From positions 186,001-250,000 of the forward strand of contig NZ_VKAA01000001.1 of NCBI RefSeq assembly GCF_007096635.1: DNA of 64,000 nt. Reading direction: 5' to 3'. The stretch's first letter is position 1. Each line of letters opens with the position of its first letter. Shown piece after piece: positions 55,665-64,000 of this stretch. The DNA is from Mycolicibacterium sp. 018/SC-01/001. Lineage in GTDB: Bacteria; Actinomycetota; Actinomycetes; Mycobacteriales; Mycobacteriaceae. The notes below the pieces were generated by a model. It made no database searches and had not been told where the DNA came from. It saw only the letters and a list, made by a program, of their open reading frames with translations. Both the position numbers and the translations under genes were made by a program.

Positions 55665-56321
55665 ATGAGTCTGTTCAAGCGACGTAAGTCCCGCGCGACC
55701 CGCCGTGCCGAGCGACGGGCCATCAAGACCAAGGCCAAGCTGGAGGCCAAGCTCTCCGCCAAGAACGAGGTGCGCCGCTTCAAGGCCGAACAGAAGGCCG
55801 CGACGAAGGCACTGCGTTCCCAGCTGCGTGCCCAGCGGGACAGCGACCGGACCGCTCTGAAGGTCGCCGAAACCCAGCTGAAGGCCGCGCGCGAAGGAAA
55901 GTTGTTCACGCCCACCAAGATTCGTCGTGCGCTGACCGTGTCGCGCCTGCTCGCACCGGTCGTCATCCCGCTGGTCTATCGTGCGTCCATCTCCGTCCGC
56001 GGGCTGATCGACGAGCGCCGGGCCGACCGCCTCGGTATCCCCGTCAGCCAACTCGGCCAGTTCTCCGGGCACGGCGCACAGCTGTCGGCGCGGATCGCCG
56101 GGGCCGAGCAGTCGCTGCGACAGCTGACCGAGAAGAAGCCCAAGGACGCCGAGACCAAGCAGTTCGCCGCGGCGATCAGCGAGCGCCTCACCGATCTGGC
56201 GGCCGCCGTCACCGCGGCCGAGACCATGCCGCCCGCGCGTCGCAAGCCGGCGCACGCCGCGATCGCCCAGCAACTCGACGGGATCGACGCCGACCTGCTG
56301 GCCCGCCTCGGCGTGGCCTGA
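55665..56321 (+). CDS. Conserved basic protein (Rv3850-like, DUF6474-type)
   Basis: 218 residues, the length remembered for Rv3850. The N-terminal half is a highly charged Lys/Arg/Ala coiled-coil region (RRKSRATRRAERRAIKTKAK, KNEVRRFKAEQKAATKAL); a hydrophobic patch (LLAPVVIPLVYRASISVRGL) follows and the C terminus is helical. The basic arm could bind nucleic acid or anionic lipid. No enzymatic motif. Function unknown. Confidence 0.82.
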   Translation: MSLFKRRKSRATRRAERRAIKTKAKLEAKLSAKNEVRRFKAEQKAATKALRSQLRAQRDSDRTALKVAETQLKAAREGKLFTPTKIRRALTVSRLLAPVVIPLVYRASISVRGLIDERRADRLGIPVSQLGQFSGHGAQLSARIAGAEQSLRQLTEKKPKDAETKQFAAAISERLTDLAAAVTAAETMPPARRKPAHAAIAQQLDGIDADLLARLGVA

Positions 56322-56350
56322 CGAGTCGAGAAGGCCGACACCGAACACCC

Positions 56351-56866
56351 ATGTCCGAGGCGTCCGTCCGGCAACCGGTCCTGCTGCGCGGTGCGGCCGC
56401 AGGACTGGTGACGACGGCTCTCGCGCTGGCCGCGCACGCTACCGGCGGTGGCCACCTCGCGGTCGGGCCCGCCGTGGTCGAGTTGCTGCTCGTCGGAGCG
56501 ACGGTCGGCGCGATCGCCACGGCCCTCCCGCGCGCCCGGGGAATCGGGGTGCTGGCGCTGCTGCTGGCGGCGGGGCAGCTCGTCGGCCACGCGGTGCTCG
56601 CGGTCGCTCACCCCGCGGTGGGGACGCCGGGCGGGGTGATGGTCGTCGCGCACGTGGCCGCGGTACTGCTGGGTGCCCTGCTGATCAGTGCCGGCGAGCG
56701 CCTGTGCCGCGCGCTCGTCCGCGTCGTCCGCCGCACGGCTGCACCGACGAGTGCCACGGTGTTCGCCCCGCCGGCGCGTCGGCTCACCCCCGGCGATCAA
56801 CCCCTGGTGGCAGAACTGCTGCTCGCTGCGTCGATGTCGCATCGAGGTCCGCCCGTCGCGGGCTGA
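56351..56866 (+). CDS. Small polytopic membrane protein (Rv3851-like)
   Basis: 171 residues with about four membrane helices (LLRGAAAGLVTTALALAAHA, VVELLLVGATVGAIATAL, VLALLLAAGQLVGHAVLAVA, VVAHVAAVLLGALLI). Histidines fall inside helices (AAHATGGGHLA, GQLVGHAVLAVAHP, VVAHVA), suggestive of metal handling. It is followed by copC and copD on the same strand and may take part in the same copper function. Confidence 0.75.
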   Translation: MSEASVRQPVLLRGAAAGLVTTALALAAHATGGGHLAVGPAVVELLLVGATVGAIATALPRARGIGVLALLLAAGQLVGHAVLAVAHPAVGTPGGVMVVAHVAAVLLGALLISAGERLCRALVRVVRRTAAPTSATVFAPPARRLTPGDQPLVAELLLAASMSHRGPPVAG

Positions 56867-56905
56867 CCCGACCTCGACCGACCGACACAGAAAGCAGACA
56901 ACAGA

Positions 56906-57475
56906 ATGCACACTCTTCACCGTGGGCGGCTCCGGCGCGCCCACCTCCTGGCGATCGCCGGCACAGCGCTTGCCTTCGTGCTGACCGCGCTGATCGGCGC
57001 CGGTCCGGCGTGGGCGCATGCGGCCCGCCTGTCCAACGACCCCGCCGACAATGCCACGCTGGCGCAGGCCCCCGCCAGGGTCAGCGCGACGTTCAACGAG
57101 GCAATGCAACCCGAGTTCGCGGCGATGACGGTCGTCGGCCCGGACGGGACACAGTGGGCCGCCGGCGATCCCGTCGTCGACGGTGCCGTGATCAGCGTCG
57201 CGGTCCGGCCCGGCGCTCCCGCAGGCACCTACACCGTCAACTACCGAGCGACGTCGGCCGACGGGCACGTCGTGACCGGCTCGTGGCCGTTCCAGGTCAC
57301 GACCGGAGCCACCGCGACCCCGGGCCCCGCGACACCCGCCGGTTCCTCGGCTCCAGCGGCGTCCCAATCGGCGCCGGCTCCCGCTCCGGCGGGCGTGCCT
57401 GCCTGGCCGTTCGCGGTCGCCGCGGTCGCCGTCGTGGCCGTGGGCGCGGTGTGGGCGGTTCGCCGCCGGTCGTGA
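56906..57475 (+). CDS. copC: CopC-domain periplasmic copper-binding protein
   Basis: 189 residues. The signal peptide ends at AWA, leaving His38 as mature N terminus (HAARLSNDPADNATLAQAP). Together with the later DGHVVTGSWPF histidine, this forms the Cu(II) site of CopC/YobA proteins. A Pro/Ala linker and a C-terminal membrane helix (WPFAVAAVAVVAVGAVWAV) tether it to the membrane. The stop overlaps copD (GTGA). Confidence 0.9.
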   Translation: MHTLHRGRLRRAHLLAIAGTALAFVLTALIGAGPAWAHAARLSNDPADNATLAQAPARVSATFNEAMQPEFAAMTVVGPDGTQWAAGDPVVDGAVISVAVRPGAPAGTYTVNYRATSADGHVVTGSWPFQVTTGATATPGPATPAGSSAPAASQSAPAPAPAGVPAWPFAVAAVAVVAVGAVWAVRRRS

Positions 57476-58395
57476 CGCACGCGCGTGCGGTGGCGGGCGG
57501 TCTGCTCGTCACCGCGGCGGCGTGTGTCCTGGCCTGGGCGCTGGCCTTCCCGGGCGCCTCGCTGTCGGCAGCGCTGGTGCGGGCGATGGCCGACGCTGCT
57601 GCGGTGGTCACCGTCGGGTTGGCCGCCGTGCCTGCACTCGACGGGCCGCGGTACCGCGACGAGTTGCTGCGCCGCGCCACCGCGCCGCTGCTGGCGGCGT
57701 CGGCAGTCTGGCTGGCGGCCGAGCTCGTGCGGCTCGTGCTGGCCACCGCGGAGGCAGCGGGTCGCGGCGTGGCTCAGGTGGGCCTGCGCACCGTATGGGA
57801 TTTCAGCGTGCTCACCGCGCCCGGCAGGGCCGCGCTGGTGACCATTGCGGCCGCGGCAGCCGTCTGCCTGGCGGCAGGGCTGGCGCCGAGGACGGTGCCG
57901 GCTGCGGCGGTCACCGTGGGAACAGCGGCGATCGGTGTGGTGGGCCATCCGCTGACGGGACACCTCGGTGAGGACGCCCTGGGCGGGGTGGCCGTCGCGG
58001 TGCACACGCTGGCCGCTGCGCTGTGGTGTGGAGTGCTGGCGGCGCTGGTCCTGACCGTGACGCATCGCGGTCAGTGGGCCCGGGTGCTCCCGCGGTTCTC
58101 CGCGCTGTCGCTGGCCAGCGTCGGCGTGCTGCTGGTCGGCGGTGTCGCCGCGAGCATGGCCATGCTTGCGTCACCCGGGCAACTGGTCACCACCGACTGG
58201 GGCAGAGTGCTGTGCGCCAAGCTGGCGCTGACGGCTGCTCTGCTCGTGCTGGCCTGGCGCAACCGCGCGTCCTGGTTGCCCGACGCGCGCGCCCACCGGT
58301 CCAGCGCGGGGTTCTCCCGTGCCCGCGCCTACACCGAACTCGCCCTGATGGCGACGACGCTGGCCGCGGCGGCGACGCTAGCGGTGACCGGCTGA
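57472..58395 (+). CDS. copD: CopD-family copper transport membrane protein
   Basis: 307 residues from GTG 57472 within the copC stop. About eight membrane helices of the CopD/YcnJ type, with GVVGHPLTGHLGEDALGGVAVAVHTLAAALWCG supplying the conserved His residues. The frame extending upstream is a shadow of copC. Likely imports or delivers copper received from CopC. Confidence 0.9.
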   Translation: MTHARAVAGGLLVTAAACVLAWALAFPGASLSAALVRAMADAAAVVTVGLAAVPALDGPRYRDELLRRATAPLLAASAVWLAAELVRLVLATAEAAGRGVAQVGLRTVWDFSVLTAPGRAALVTIAAAAAVCLAAGLAPRTVPAAAVTVGTAAIGVVGHPLTGHLGEDALGGVAVAVHTLAAALWCGVLAALVLTVTHRGQWARVLPRFSALSLASVGVLLVGGVAASMAMLASPGQLVTTDWGRVLCAKLALTAALLVLAWRNRASWLPDARAHRSSAGFSRARAYTELALMATTLAAAATLAVTG

Positions 58396-58472
58396 CACAG
58401 CAGGAACACGCGGTAGCGGGCCTGGCATGATGAATTGACGCTTGACGCCAGGACAGTCGAAGGAGCGGTGAC

Positions 58473-58952
58473 ATGGAGCAGTCGGATCGGCCCGACGACC
58501 GGCCGGAAGCTGCGTCCCCCGACGGTGGTCCCGAGGCTGTCCCTGCCGAGAACGCGCCCGCGAAGAAGACGCCGGCCAAGAAGGCCACCGTGAAGAAGGC
58601 CGCCGACAACGCGCCGGCGAAGAAGGTGCCCGCCAAGAAAACCCCCGCGAAGAAAACAGCCGCCAAGAAAGCCCCCGCCAAGAAAACAGCCGCCAAAAAG
58701 GCGCCTGCGAAGAAGGCGCCCGCCAAGAAAGCGGCTCCACCACCGAATGTCGACGCCATGACGTCAGCCGCCAAAGAGGTTGCTGCGCAGGCAAAGTCAA
58801 CGGTCGCCACCGCGAGTTCCGCGATCATCGACTCTGCTCCGGCAGCCCGTGAGGAGTCCCGCTCGGCACGCCTGCCGCTGGCTGCCGCGGCTGTCACCGG
58901 CATCCTCGCGCTCGTCGTGGTGCTGCTCGCCGCGCGGCGCAACCGGGACTGA
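58473..58952 (+). CDS. hns: Histone-like protein with C-terminal membrane anchor (Rv3852/Hns-like)
   Basis: 159 residues. An acidic N terminus is followed by about 60 residues of PAKK/AAKK repeats (58560-58738), resembling H1/HU tails. A spacer leads to one C-terminal membrane helix (LPLAAAAVTGILALVVVLLAARRNRD). Rv3852 has the same design and position and binds DNA at the membrane. ATG 58473 has AAGGAG upstream. Confidence 0.9.
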   Translation: MEQSDRPDDRPEAASPDGGPEAVPAENAPAKKTPAKKATVKKAADNAPAKKVPAKKTPAKKTAAKKAPAKKTAAKKAPAKKAPAKKAAPPPNVDAMTSAAKEVAAQAKSTVATASSAIIDSAPAAREESRSARLPLAAAAVTGILALVVVLLAARRNRD

Positions 58953-58994
58953 CGCCGCCCTTCTGCACGCCATCGTCACGGGCATAATGGCGCG

Positions 58995-59474
58995 GTGACT
59001 GTGACTCCGCGCCCCACCGCTGACCTGGTCGACGAGATCGGACCCGATGTGCGCAGCTGCGATCTGCAGATGCGTCAGTTCGGCGGACGCGCCGAGTTCG
59101 CCGGTCCGATCGCGACGGTCCGGTGCTTTCAGGACAACGCGCTGCTCAAGTCGGTGCTGTCCGAACCCGGCGAGGGTCGGGTTCTGGTCATCGACGGATC
59201 GGGCTCCGTGCACACCGCTCTGGTCGGCGATGTGATCGCCGAATTGGGCCGCGCGAACGGCTGGTCCGGGCTGATCATCCACGGCGCGGTGCGCGACGCA
59301 ACGACACTGCGCACGCTCGACATCGGCATCAAGGCGCTGGGCACCAATCCCCGCAAGAGCACGAAGACCGGCGAGGGCGTGCGCGAAGAACCCGTCGAGT
59401 TCGGCGGCGTCGTCTTCACTCCGGGCGACATCGCCTACAGCGACGACGACGGGATCGTCGTCACCGCTTCATAG
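58995..59474 (+). CDS. rraA: RraA-family protein
   Basis: 159 residues, GTG start. RraA/HMG-aldolase-like fold with [22 protein letters not shown] and [25 protein letters not shown]. Regulator of RNase E activity in E. coli; other family members are class II aldolases. The older name menG is a misannotation for this fold. It lies 42 bases after hns and is convergent with ethA (14 bases). Confidence 0.92.
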   Translation: MTVTPRPTADLVDEIGPDVRSCDLQMRQFGGRAEFAGPIATVRCFQDNALLKSVLSEPGEGRVLVIDGSGSVHTALVGDVIAELGRANGWSGLIIHGAVRDATTLRTLDIGIKALGTNPRKSTKTGEGVREEPVEFGGVVFTPGDIAYSDDDGIVVTAS

Positions 59475-59488
59475 TCCGTGGCGCCTGA

Positions 59489-60964
59489 TCACACCGAACT
59501 GCGCACCGGCGCACGGTGTCTGGTGAACTCCAGCGCCGAGTCGTCCACCTTCCCGCGCCGGATCAGCTGCAGGTCGAGGAGATAGTTCTGCTTGAGTCGC
59601 CACGGGGTACGAGAGCCGGACTTCGGCAGGTAGTCCAGTGCGCGCAACACGTATCCTGGCGTGAAATCCATCAGGGGCGCCTCGTCGACACTGGCCCCGG
59701 GGTGCCGGGGTTCGACGGCGTCGTAACCCTTGTCGGCCATGTAGTTGATGACCCGGCAGAAGAATTCGGACACCAGGTCCGCCTTGAGGGTCCACGACGC
59801 GTTGGTGTAGCCGATGGTGAACGCCATGTTCGGCATGTTCGTCAGCATCATGCCCTTGTAGGCCATCGACTCGTTGAGCACCAGCGGCCGGCCGTTGCGG
59901 GATATCGTCGCGCCGCCGAACAGCTGGAGGTTCAATCCCGTTGCTGTGACGATGATGTCGGCGTCGAGGTGTCGACCCGACGACAGCGCGATACCGGTCT
60001 CGGTGAAGCGCTCGATGGTGTCGGTGACGATGTCGGCCTTGCCGGCGCGGATCGTCTTGAACAGATCTCCGTTGGGAGCCAGGCACACTCGCTCGTCCCA
60101 CGGGTTGTAGCGGGGATTGAAGTGCTTGTCGACGTCGAAGCCCTCGGGCAGTCGATGCCGGGCCATCGTCAGGAGTTGCTTGCGGAAGAAGTCGGGAAAC
60201 CTGCGCGCGATCTGGTACTGCGCCGACTGGGCCAGAATGCTCTTCCAGCGATTCAGCACGTATGCCGCCTTGGCGGGCAATCGCTTGTTGGTCGCGACGG
60301 TGAAGGGGTCGACGTCGGGCAGCGCGGCGATGAACGTCGGTGACCGCTGCAGCATGGTCAAGTGCCCGGCCCCCGAATTGGCAAGGGCGGGAATCAATGT
60401 CACGGCGGTGGCACCGCTGCCGATCACGACGATGCGCTTGCCGGCGTAGTCGAGGTCGGCCGGCCAGTGCTGCGGGTGCACGATCGGTCCGGTGAAGTCG
60501 GCCGCGCCGGGGAATTCCGGAGCGTAGCCCTGGTCGTAGTCGTAATAGCCGCTGCACGCCATGAGATAGCGGGCAGAGATCTCGACCTGTTGGCCGTCAC
60601 GCTCGACGGTGACCGTCCAGCGGCCCTCGTCGTCGGACCAGTCGGCGCCAATCACCGTGTTCCCGTACCGGATGTGCTTGTCGATCCCGAACTCGGCGAC
60701 GGTCTCTTCGAGGTAGGCCATGATCGACGGTCCATCGGCGATGGCCTTGTTCGAGGTCCACGGTTTGAACCGGAATCCGAGCGTGAACATGTCCGAGTCG
60801 GACCGGATGCCGGGGTACTGGAACAGGTCCCAGGTGCCGCCCAGGTGAGCCCGTCGTTCGAGGATCACGTAGCTGGTGCCCGGGCAGCGATCCTGCAGAT
60901 GCCACGCGGCGCTGATGCCGGAGATGCCGGCTCCCACGATGACGACGTCGACGAACTCGGTCAT
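59489..60964 (-). CDS. ethA: Baeyer-Villiger monooxygenase EthA
   Basis: 491 residues from ATG 60964 (MTEFVDVVIVGAG). FAD site VVIVGAGISGISAAWHL, a second dinucleotide motif VVIGSGATAVTLIPAL and the BVMO fingerprint FTGPIVHPQHWP are intact, as is GTWDLFQYPGIRSDSDM. EthA oxidises ketones and activates the prodrugs ethionamide and thiacetazone. Divergent from ethR, whose operator lies between them. Confidence 0.95.
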   Translation of the reverse strand: MTEFVDVVIVGAGISGISAAWHLQDRCPGTSYVILERRAHLGGTWDLFQYPGIRSDSDMFTLGFRFKPWTSNKAIADGPSIMAYLEETVAEFGIDKHIRYGNTVIGADWSDDEGRWTVTVERDGQQVEISARYLMACSGYYDYDQGYAPEFPGAADFTGPIVHPQHWPADLDYAGKRIVVIGSGATAVTLIPALANSGAGHLTMLQRSPTFIAALPDVDPFTVATNKRLPAKAAYVLNRWKSILAQSAQYQIARRFPDFFRKQLLTMARHRLPEGFDVDKHFNPRYNPWDERVCLAPNGDLFKTIRAGKADIVTDTIERFTETGIALSSGRHLDADIIVTATGLNLQLFGGATISRNGRPLVLNESMAYKGMMLTNMPNMAFTIGYTNASWTLKADLVSEFFCRVINYMADKGYDAVEPRHPGASVDEAPLMDFTPGYVLRALDYLPKSGSRTPWRLKQNYLLDLQLIRRGKVDDSALEFTRHRAPVRSSV

Positions 60965-60977
60965 AGGAGGCAAGCTA

Positions 60978-61022
60978 TCAACGCCGCGTCGAGCCAGTCA
61001 ACAGTGCGTCGATAATATCAAC
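60978..61022. promoter_or_regulatory. EthR operator with 20-bp period
   Basis: TCAACGCCGCGTCGA (60978-60992) and TCAACAGTGCGTCGA (60998-61012) are direct repeats, and a third TCAAC starts at 61018, giving an exact 20-base period. GTCGATA-A-TATCAAC (61009-61022 region) also forms an inverted pair. This matches the multimeric EthR operator known between ethA and ethR. Confidence 0.8.
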
Positions 61023-61032
61023 AGGGTGTAAA

Positions 61033-61683
61033 GTGCCGGAGGTGAGCACCATCAGCCACGCGCGTGCCGGCCGCGGTCGGCGCAGTTCGCGCCCGTCCGG
61101 TGACGACCGGGAGCTCGCGATCCTCGAGACCGCGGAGCGCCTGCTGGAGGACCGGCCGCTGGCCGAGATCTCCGTCGACGACCTCGCCAAGGGCGCCGGG
61201 ATCTCACGTCCCACGTTCTACTTCTACTTCCCCTCCAAGGATGCGGTGCTGCTCACGTTGCTGGAGCGCGTCATCGCCGAGGCGGACGCCGCACTGGCCG
61301 AGATCATCGCGACCCGGCCCGCGGATCGCCGGGCGTTCTGGCGGCGCGGCATCGACGTGTTCGTCAGCACCTTCGGCGCACACCGCGCGGTGTGCGCGGC
61401 GACAGTCGGAGTTCGCATGACGGACTCGGCGGCTCGCGAGATGTGGGCGCAATCGATGCAGCGCTGGATCGATCATTCCGCGGCGGTGATCGAGGCAGAG
61501 CGGGCGGCCGGCGCTGCGCCGGTGACGGTGCCCGCGATCGAGTTGGCGACCGCGCTGAACCTGATGAACGAGTCGGTGATGGCCGCGACGTTCGCCGGTC
61601 AGCAGCCGGCGATCCCCGATCACCGGGTGCTCGACAATCTCGTGCACATCTGGACCACCAGCATCTACGGCGCCTCGAACTAG
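61033..61683 (+). CDS. ethR: TetR-family repressor EthR
   Basis: 216 residues from GTG 61033; GTG 61042 is possible. N-terminal HTH LAEISVDDLAKGAGISRPTFYFYFPSKDAVLL is very close to M. tuberculosis EthR. The large hydrophobic ligand pocket domain follows (TVGVRMTDSAAREMWAQSMQRWIDHS). Represses ethA by cooperative binding to the intergenic repeats, and presumably itself. Confidence 0.95.
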   Translation: MPEVSTISHARAGRGRRSSRPSGDDRELAILETAERLLEDRPLAEISVDDLAKGAGISRPTFYFYFPSKDAVLLTLLERVIAEADAALAEIIATRPADRRAFWRRGIDVFVSTFGAHRAVCAATVGVRMTDSAAREMWAQSMQRWIDHSAAVIEAERAAGAAPVTVPAIELATALNLMNESVMAATFAGQQPAIPDHRVLDNLVHIWTTSIYGASN

Positions 61684-61712
61684 CTTCTCTTCCGTCGTGT
61701 CGGTCGGTGATG

Positions 61713-61726
61713 CGAACATGTGTTCG
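61713..61726 (+). promoter_or_regulatory. LexA (SOS) box overlapping dinB start
   Basis: CGAACATGTGTTCG fits the mycobacterial SOS core CGAAC-N4-GTTCG with the expected purine/pyrimidine pattern inside. It overlaps the GTG at 61720 and ends on the GTG at 61726, so LexA binding would block the start of the gene. Confidence 0.75.
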
Positions 61727-62934
61727 TGTCCGGGGAAGCGAGCATCCTCCACGCGGATCTCGATTCGTTCTATGCGTCGGTCGAGCAGCGGGACAATCCT
61801 GCGCTGCGCGGTGAGCCGGTGATCGTGGGCGCCGGGGTGGTGTTGGCCGCGAGCTACGAGGCCAAGGCATTCGGCGTGCGCACCGCCATGGGCGGCCGCC
61901 AGGCGCGGGCGCTGTGCCCGCAGGCCATCGTCGTGCCACCCCGCATGTCGGCGTATTCGCGGGCCAGCCAGGCCGTGTTCGAGGTGTTCCGCGATACCAC
62001 GCCGGCTGTCGAGCCCCTGTCGATCGACGAGGCCTTCCTCGACGTGTCCGGATTGCGCCGTGTCTCGGGCACCCCGGTCCAAGTCGGCGCCCGGCTGCGG
62101 GAACGGGTGCGCGACGAGGTCGGACTGCCGATCACCGTGGGGATCGCGCGCACCAAGTTCCTCGCCAAGGTGGCCAGTCAGGAGGCCAAACCCGACGGGC
62201 TCCTCCTGGTTCCGCCCGACCGCGAACTCGCGTTCCTGCACCCGCTGCCCGTACGTCGGCTCTGGGGCGTCGGCGCCAAGACCGCGGCCAAACTGCGCGA
62301 GCACGGCATCGAGACGGTCGCCGATGTGGCCGAGCTCAACGAGGCCACGCTGCGGTCGATGGTCGGTGGCGCGATGGGGCGTCAGCTGTACGCGCTCGCA
62401 CACAACCAGGACCGCCGTAGGGTGGTGACGGGGCAGCGCCGACGATCCGTGGGTGCCCAACGGGCGCTCGGGCGTGCGGGCAATTCGATGTCGGCGGCCG
62501 AGGTGGACGCGGTAGTCGTCAACCTGATCGACCGGATCACCCGCCGCATGCGCACCGCCGATCGCACGGGACGCACCGTGGTGCTGCGGCTGCGGTTCGA
62601 CGATTTCGGCCGGGTCACCCGATCGCACACGCTGCCGCGGGCCACTGCATCGACGGACGCCATTCTGCAGGCGGCGCGGGGGCTGGTGGCCGGTGCGGCG
62701 CCGTTGATCGCAGAGCGCGGACTGACGTTGGTGGGTTTCGCGGTGTGCAACATCGATCGCGACGGTGCGCAGCAGATGGAGCTGCCCTTCTCGCACCGCG
62801 ACATCACCGCGGACAGCTCCAGCATCGACGCGGCGATCGACCGGGTGCGTGGTCGCTACGGCAACGCGGCGGTCACGCGGGGCGTGTTGGTCGGCCGGGA
62901 CACGGGATGGGAGATGCCGATGCTGCCCGATTGA
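61720..62934 (+). CDS. dinB: Y-family DNA polymerase IV (DinB3-like)
   Basis: 404 residues from GTG 61720, or 402 from GTG 61726. Palm residues in ILHADLDSFYASVEQ and VEPLSIDEAFLDVSG (Ser-Ile-Asp-Glu), helix-hairpin-helix LWGVGAKTAAKL, little finger, and a beta-clamp motif QMELPF near the C terminus. Error-prone lesion bypass. It stands between ethR and the PHP gene, where M. smegmatis has dinB3 and M. tuberculosis has nothing (recollection). A LexA box covers its start. Confidence 0.93.
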   Translation: MFVSGEASILHADLDSFYASVEQRDNPALRGEPVIVGAGVVLAASYEAKAFGVRTAMGGRQARALCPQAIVVPPRMSAYSRASQAVFEVFRDTTPAVEPLSIDEAFLDVSGLRRVSGTPVQVGARLRERVRDEVGLPITVGIARTKFLAKVASQEAKPDGLLLVPPDRELAFLHPLPVRRLWGVGAKTAAKLREHGIETVADVAELNEATLRSMVGGAMGRQLYALAHNQDRRRVVTGQRRRSVGAQRALGRAGNSMSAAEVDAVVVNLIDRITRRMRTADRTGRTVVLRLRFDDFGRVTRSHTLPRATASTDAILQAARGLVAGAAPLIAERGLTLVGFAVCNIDRDGAQQMELPFSHRDITADSSSIDAAIDRVRGRYGNAAVTRGVLVGRDTGWEMPMLPD

Positions 62935-62938
62935 GGCC

Positions 62939-63943
62939 TCAGGAGCGGGTCCACGCGAGCAGCGTGTCCGCGTCCCACGTGTTGACGATGCGCTCGGGAG
63001 CCAGCCCTGCGTCGAGGGCGCGTTGGGCGCCGTAACCCAGGAAGTCGAGCTGGCCCGGCGCGTGGGAGTCGGTGTCGATGGAGAACACGCAGCCGATCTC
63101 CATGGCGAGGGTGAGCAGCCGGGTGGGTGGGTCACGGCGCTCCGGGCGCGAGTTGATCTCGACGGCGGTGCCGGCGTCGCGGCACGCCGCGAACACGGCG
63201 TCGGCATCGAAGGTGCTCTCGGGTCGCATGCCCCGACCGCCGGTGACCAGCCGACCGGTGCAGTGCCCGAGGATGTCGGTGTGCGGATTGGTGACAGCCT
63301 TGATCATGCGCCGGGTCATCGCTGGGGCATCCATCGCGAGCTTGGAGTGAACGCTCGCCACGACGACGTCGAGCCGCTCGAGCAGTTGGGGCTCCTGATC
63401 CAGTGAGCCGTCCTCGAGGATGTCGACTTCGATACCGGTGAGAATGCGCATGGGAGCTACTGTTTCGCGAATCTCGTCGATGAAGTCGAGCTGCTGGCGG
63501 AGCCGGTCGGGTGACAAACCGTTGGCGATCTTGAGCCGGGGCGAGTGATCGGTCAACGCGCAGTACTCGTGTCCCAGATCGCGGGCGGCGAGCATCATCT
63601 CCTCGATGGGCGCCGAGCCGTCCGACCAGTTCGAGTGCACGTGCAGATCGCCGCGTAGCGCCGCCCGTATTTCGCCGCCGCCGAGATCCTGTGCAGACTC
63701 TCGCAACTCGACCAGCACGTCGGGCTCCTGGCCGGCCCACGCCTGGGCGATGACCTTGGCTGTCTTGGGGCCGATCCGGGGCAGGGACTGCCAGCTGTTG
63801 GCTGCGCCGTGCTTCTCCCGCTGAGCGTCGGTGAGTGACTCGACGACGTCGGCGGCGTTGCGGTAGGCCATCACTCGGCGCGAATCCTCCCGCGCGCGAT
63901 CCTTGTAGTAGGCGATCTGGCGCAGAGCAGTGACCGGATCCAT
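62939..63943 (-). CDS. PHP-domain phosphoesterase with PolX-type N terminus (Rv3856c-like)
   Basis: 334 residues from ATG 63943. A helix-hairpin-helix (SLPRIGPKTAKVIAQAW, about 62-78) like that of family X polymerases precedes a PHP domain with DLHVHSNWSDG (His101, His103), CALTDHSP, GIEVDIL, ASVHSK, LGHCTGR and a final IDTDSHAP metal site. There is no polymerase core. Probable metal-dependent phosphoesterase in nucleic acid or nucleotide metabolism. Its stop lies 4 bases from the convergent dinB stop. Confidence 0.88.
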   Translation of the reverse strand: MDPVTALRQIAYYKDRAREDSRRVMAYRNAADVVESLTDAQREKHGAANSWQSLPRIGPKTAKVIAQAWAGQEPDVLVELRESAQDLGGGEIRAALRGDLHVHSNWSDGSAPIEEMMLAARDLGHEYCALTDHSPRLKIANGLSPDRLRQQLDFIDEIRETVAPMRILTGIEVDILEDGSLDQEPQLLERLDVVVASVHSKLAMDAPAMTRRMIKAVTNPHTDILGHCTGRLVTGGRGMRPESTFDADAVFAACRDAGTAVEINSRPERRDPPTRLLTLAMEIGCVFSIDTDSHAPGQLDFLGYGAQRALDAGLAPERIVNTWDADTLLAWTRS

Positions 63944-64000
63944 GCCACCAGTGTGCCCGCATACCGATGAAGAAATTCGTGTCAAGACCCGTCCTGGCCA

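Noticed and set aside
63944..64000. Start of another gene at the window end
   Set aside because: 57 bases only, no ribosome binding site or recognisable peptide; nothing can be supported.

Overview
The window is a 64 kb piece of a high-GC actinobacterial chromosome, clearly from a mycobacterium and most likely a fast-growing environmental one (Mycolicibacterium type). The arabinogalactan/mycolate cell-wall genes follow the order known from M. tuberculosis Rv3793 to Rv3856c almost gene for gene. The virulence-associated insertions of M. tuberculosis (sulfolipid locus, IS1557, PE_PGRS62) are missing. Orthology statements rest on remembered family sequences and gene order; no search was run.

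Layout. (1) 1-8846, plus strand: end of embC, then embA, embB and a metallo-beta-lactamase-fold hydrolase. (2) 8843-10183: a TetR repressor divergent from a DUF998 membrane protein, with two operator-like palindromes between them. (3) 10191-21392, minus strand: the mycolate condensation operon fadD32-pks13-accD4, here continued by a DUF4331 protein and a membrane Ser/Thr kinase. (4) 21552-31981, minus strand: glf, glfT2, a PAP2 phosphatase, ubiA, aftB, then fbpA (antigen 85), an MPT51 homologue, a DUF732 lipoprotein and the Culp6 lipase. Together these make the galactan, the arabinose donor DPA, the arabinan tips and the mycolate attachment. (5) 32159-40067: erp, a PGRP-type amidase, a HAD phosphatase, two PlsC-type acyltransferases, an APH-like kinase, a fused MBL/Rieske protein and a small conserved protein. 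(6) 40064-49943: serS, a septum-formation-like protein, a zincin, a Cys-rich peptide, a histidine phosphatase, pheA, an IdeR-box-controlled DUF2470 protein, a CPBP protease, an LCP protein, glpQ1, a DUF4328 protein and a rhodanese. (7) 50325-55482: a small membrane protein behind two CRP-like boxes, nickel superoxide dismutase with its maturation protease, an Rv3847-like gene, espR, and a membrane protein/ImmA-IrrE peptidase pair. (8) 55665-63943: Rv3850- and Rv3851-like genes, copC-copD, the histone-like hns, rraA, ethA/ethR, a DinB polymerase with an SOS box, and a PHP-domain protein.

Most biology here is envelope assembly. UbiA makes DPPR, which is processed to DPA, the arabinose donor for EmbA/B/C and AftB. 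Glf and GlfT2 build the galactan. FadD32, Pks13 and AccD4 make mycolic precursors, and FbpA attaches mycolates to the arabinan. The least expected features are the Ni-SOD pair in the position where sodA lies in M. tuberculosis, loss of bfrB from its usual place, the kinase appended to the mycolate operon, the ImmA/IrrE module beside espR, and several recognisable regulatory sites (IdeR, CRP, LexA, EthR, TetR and DnaA boxes). No tRNA, rRNA, CRISPR array or intact insertion sequence was recognised.
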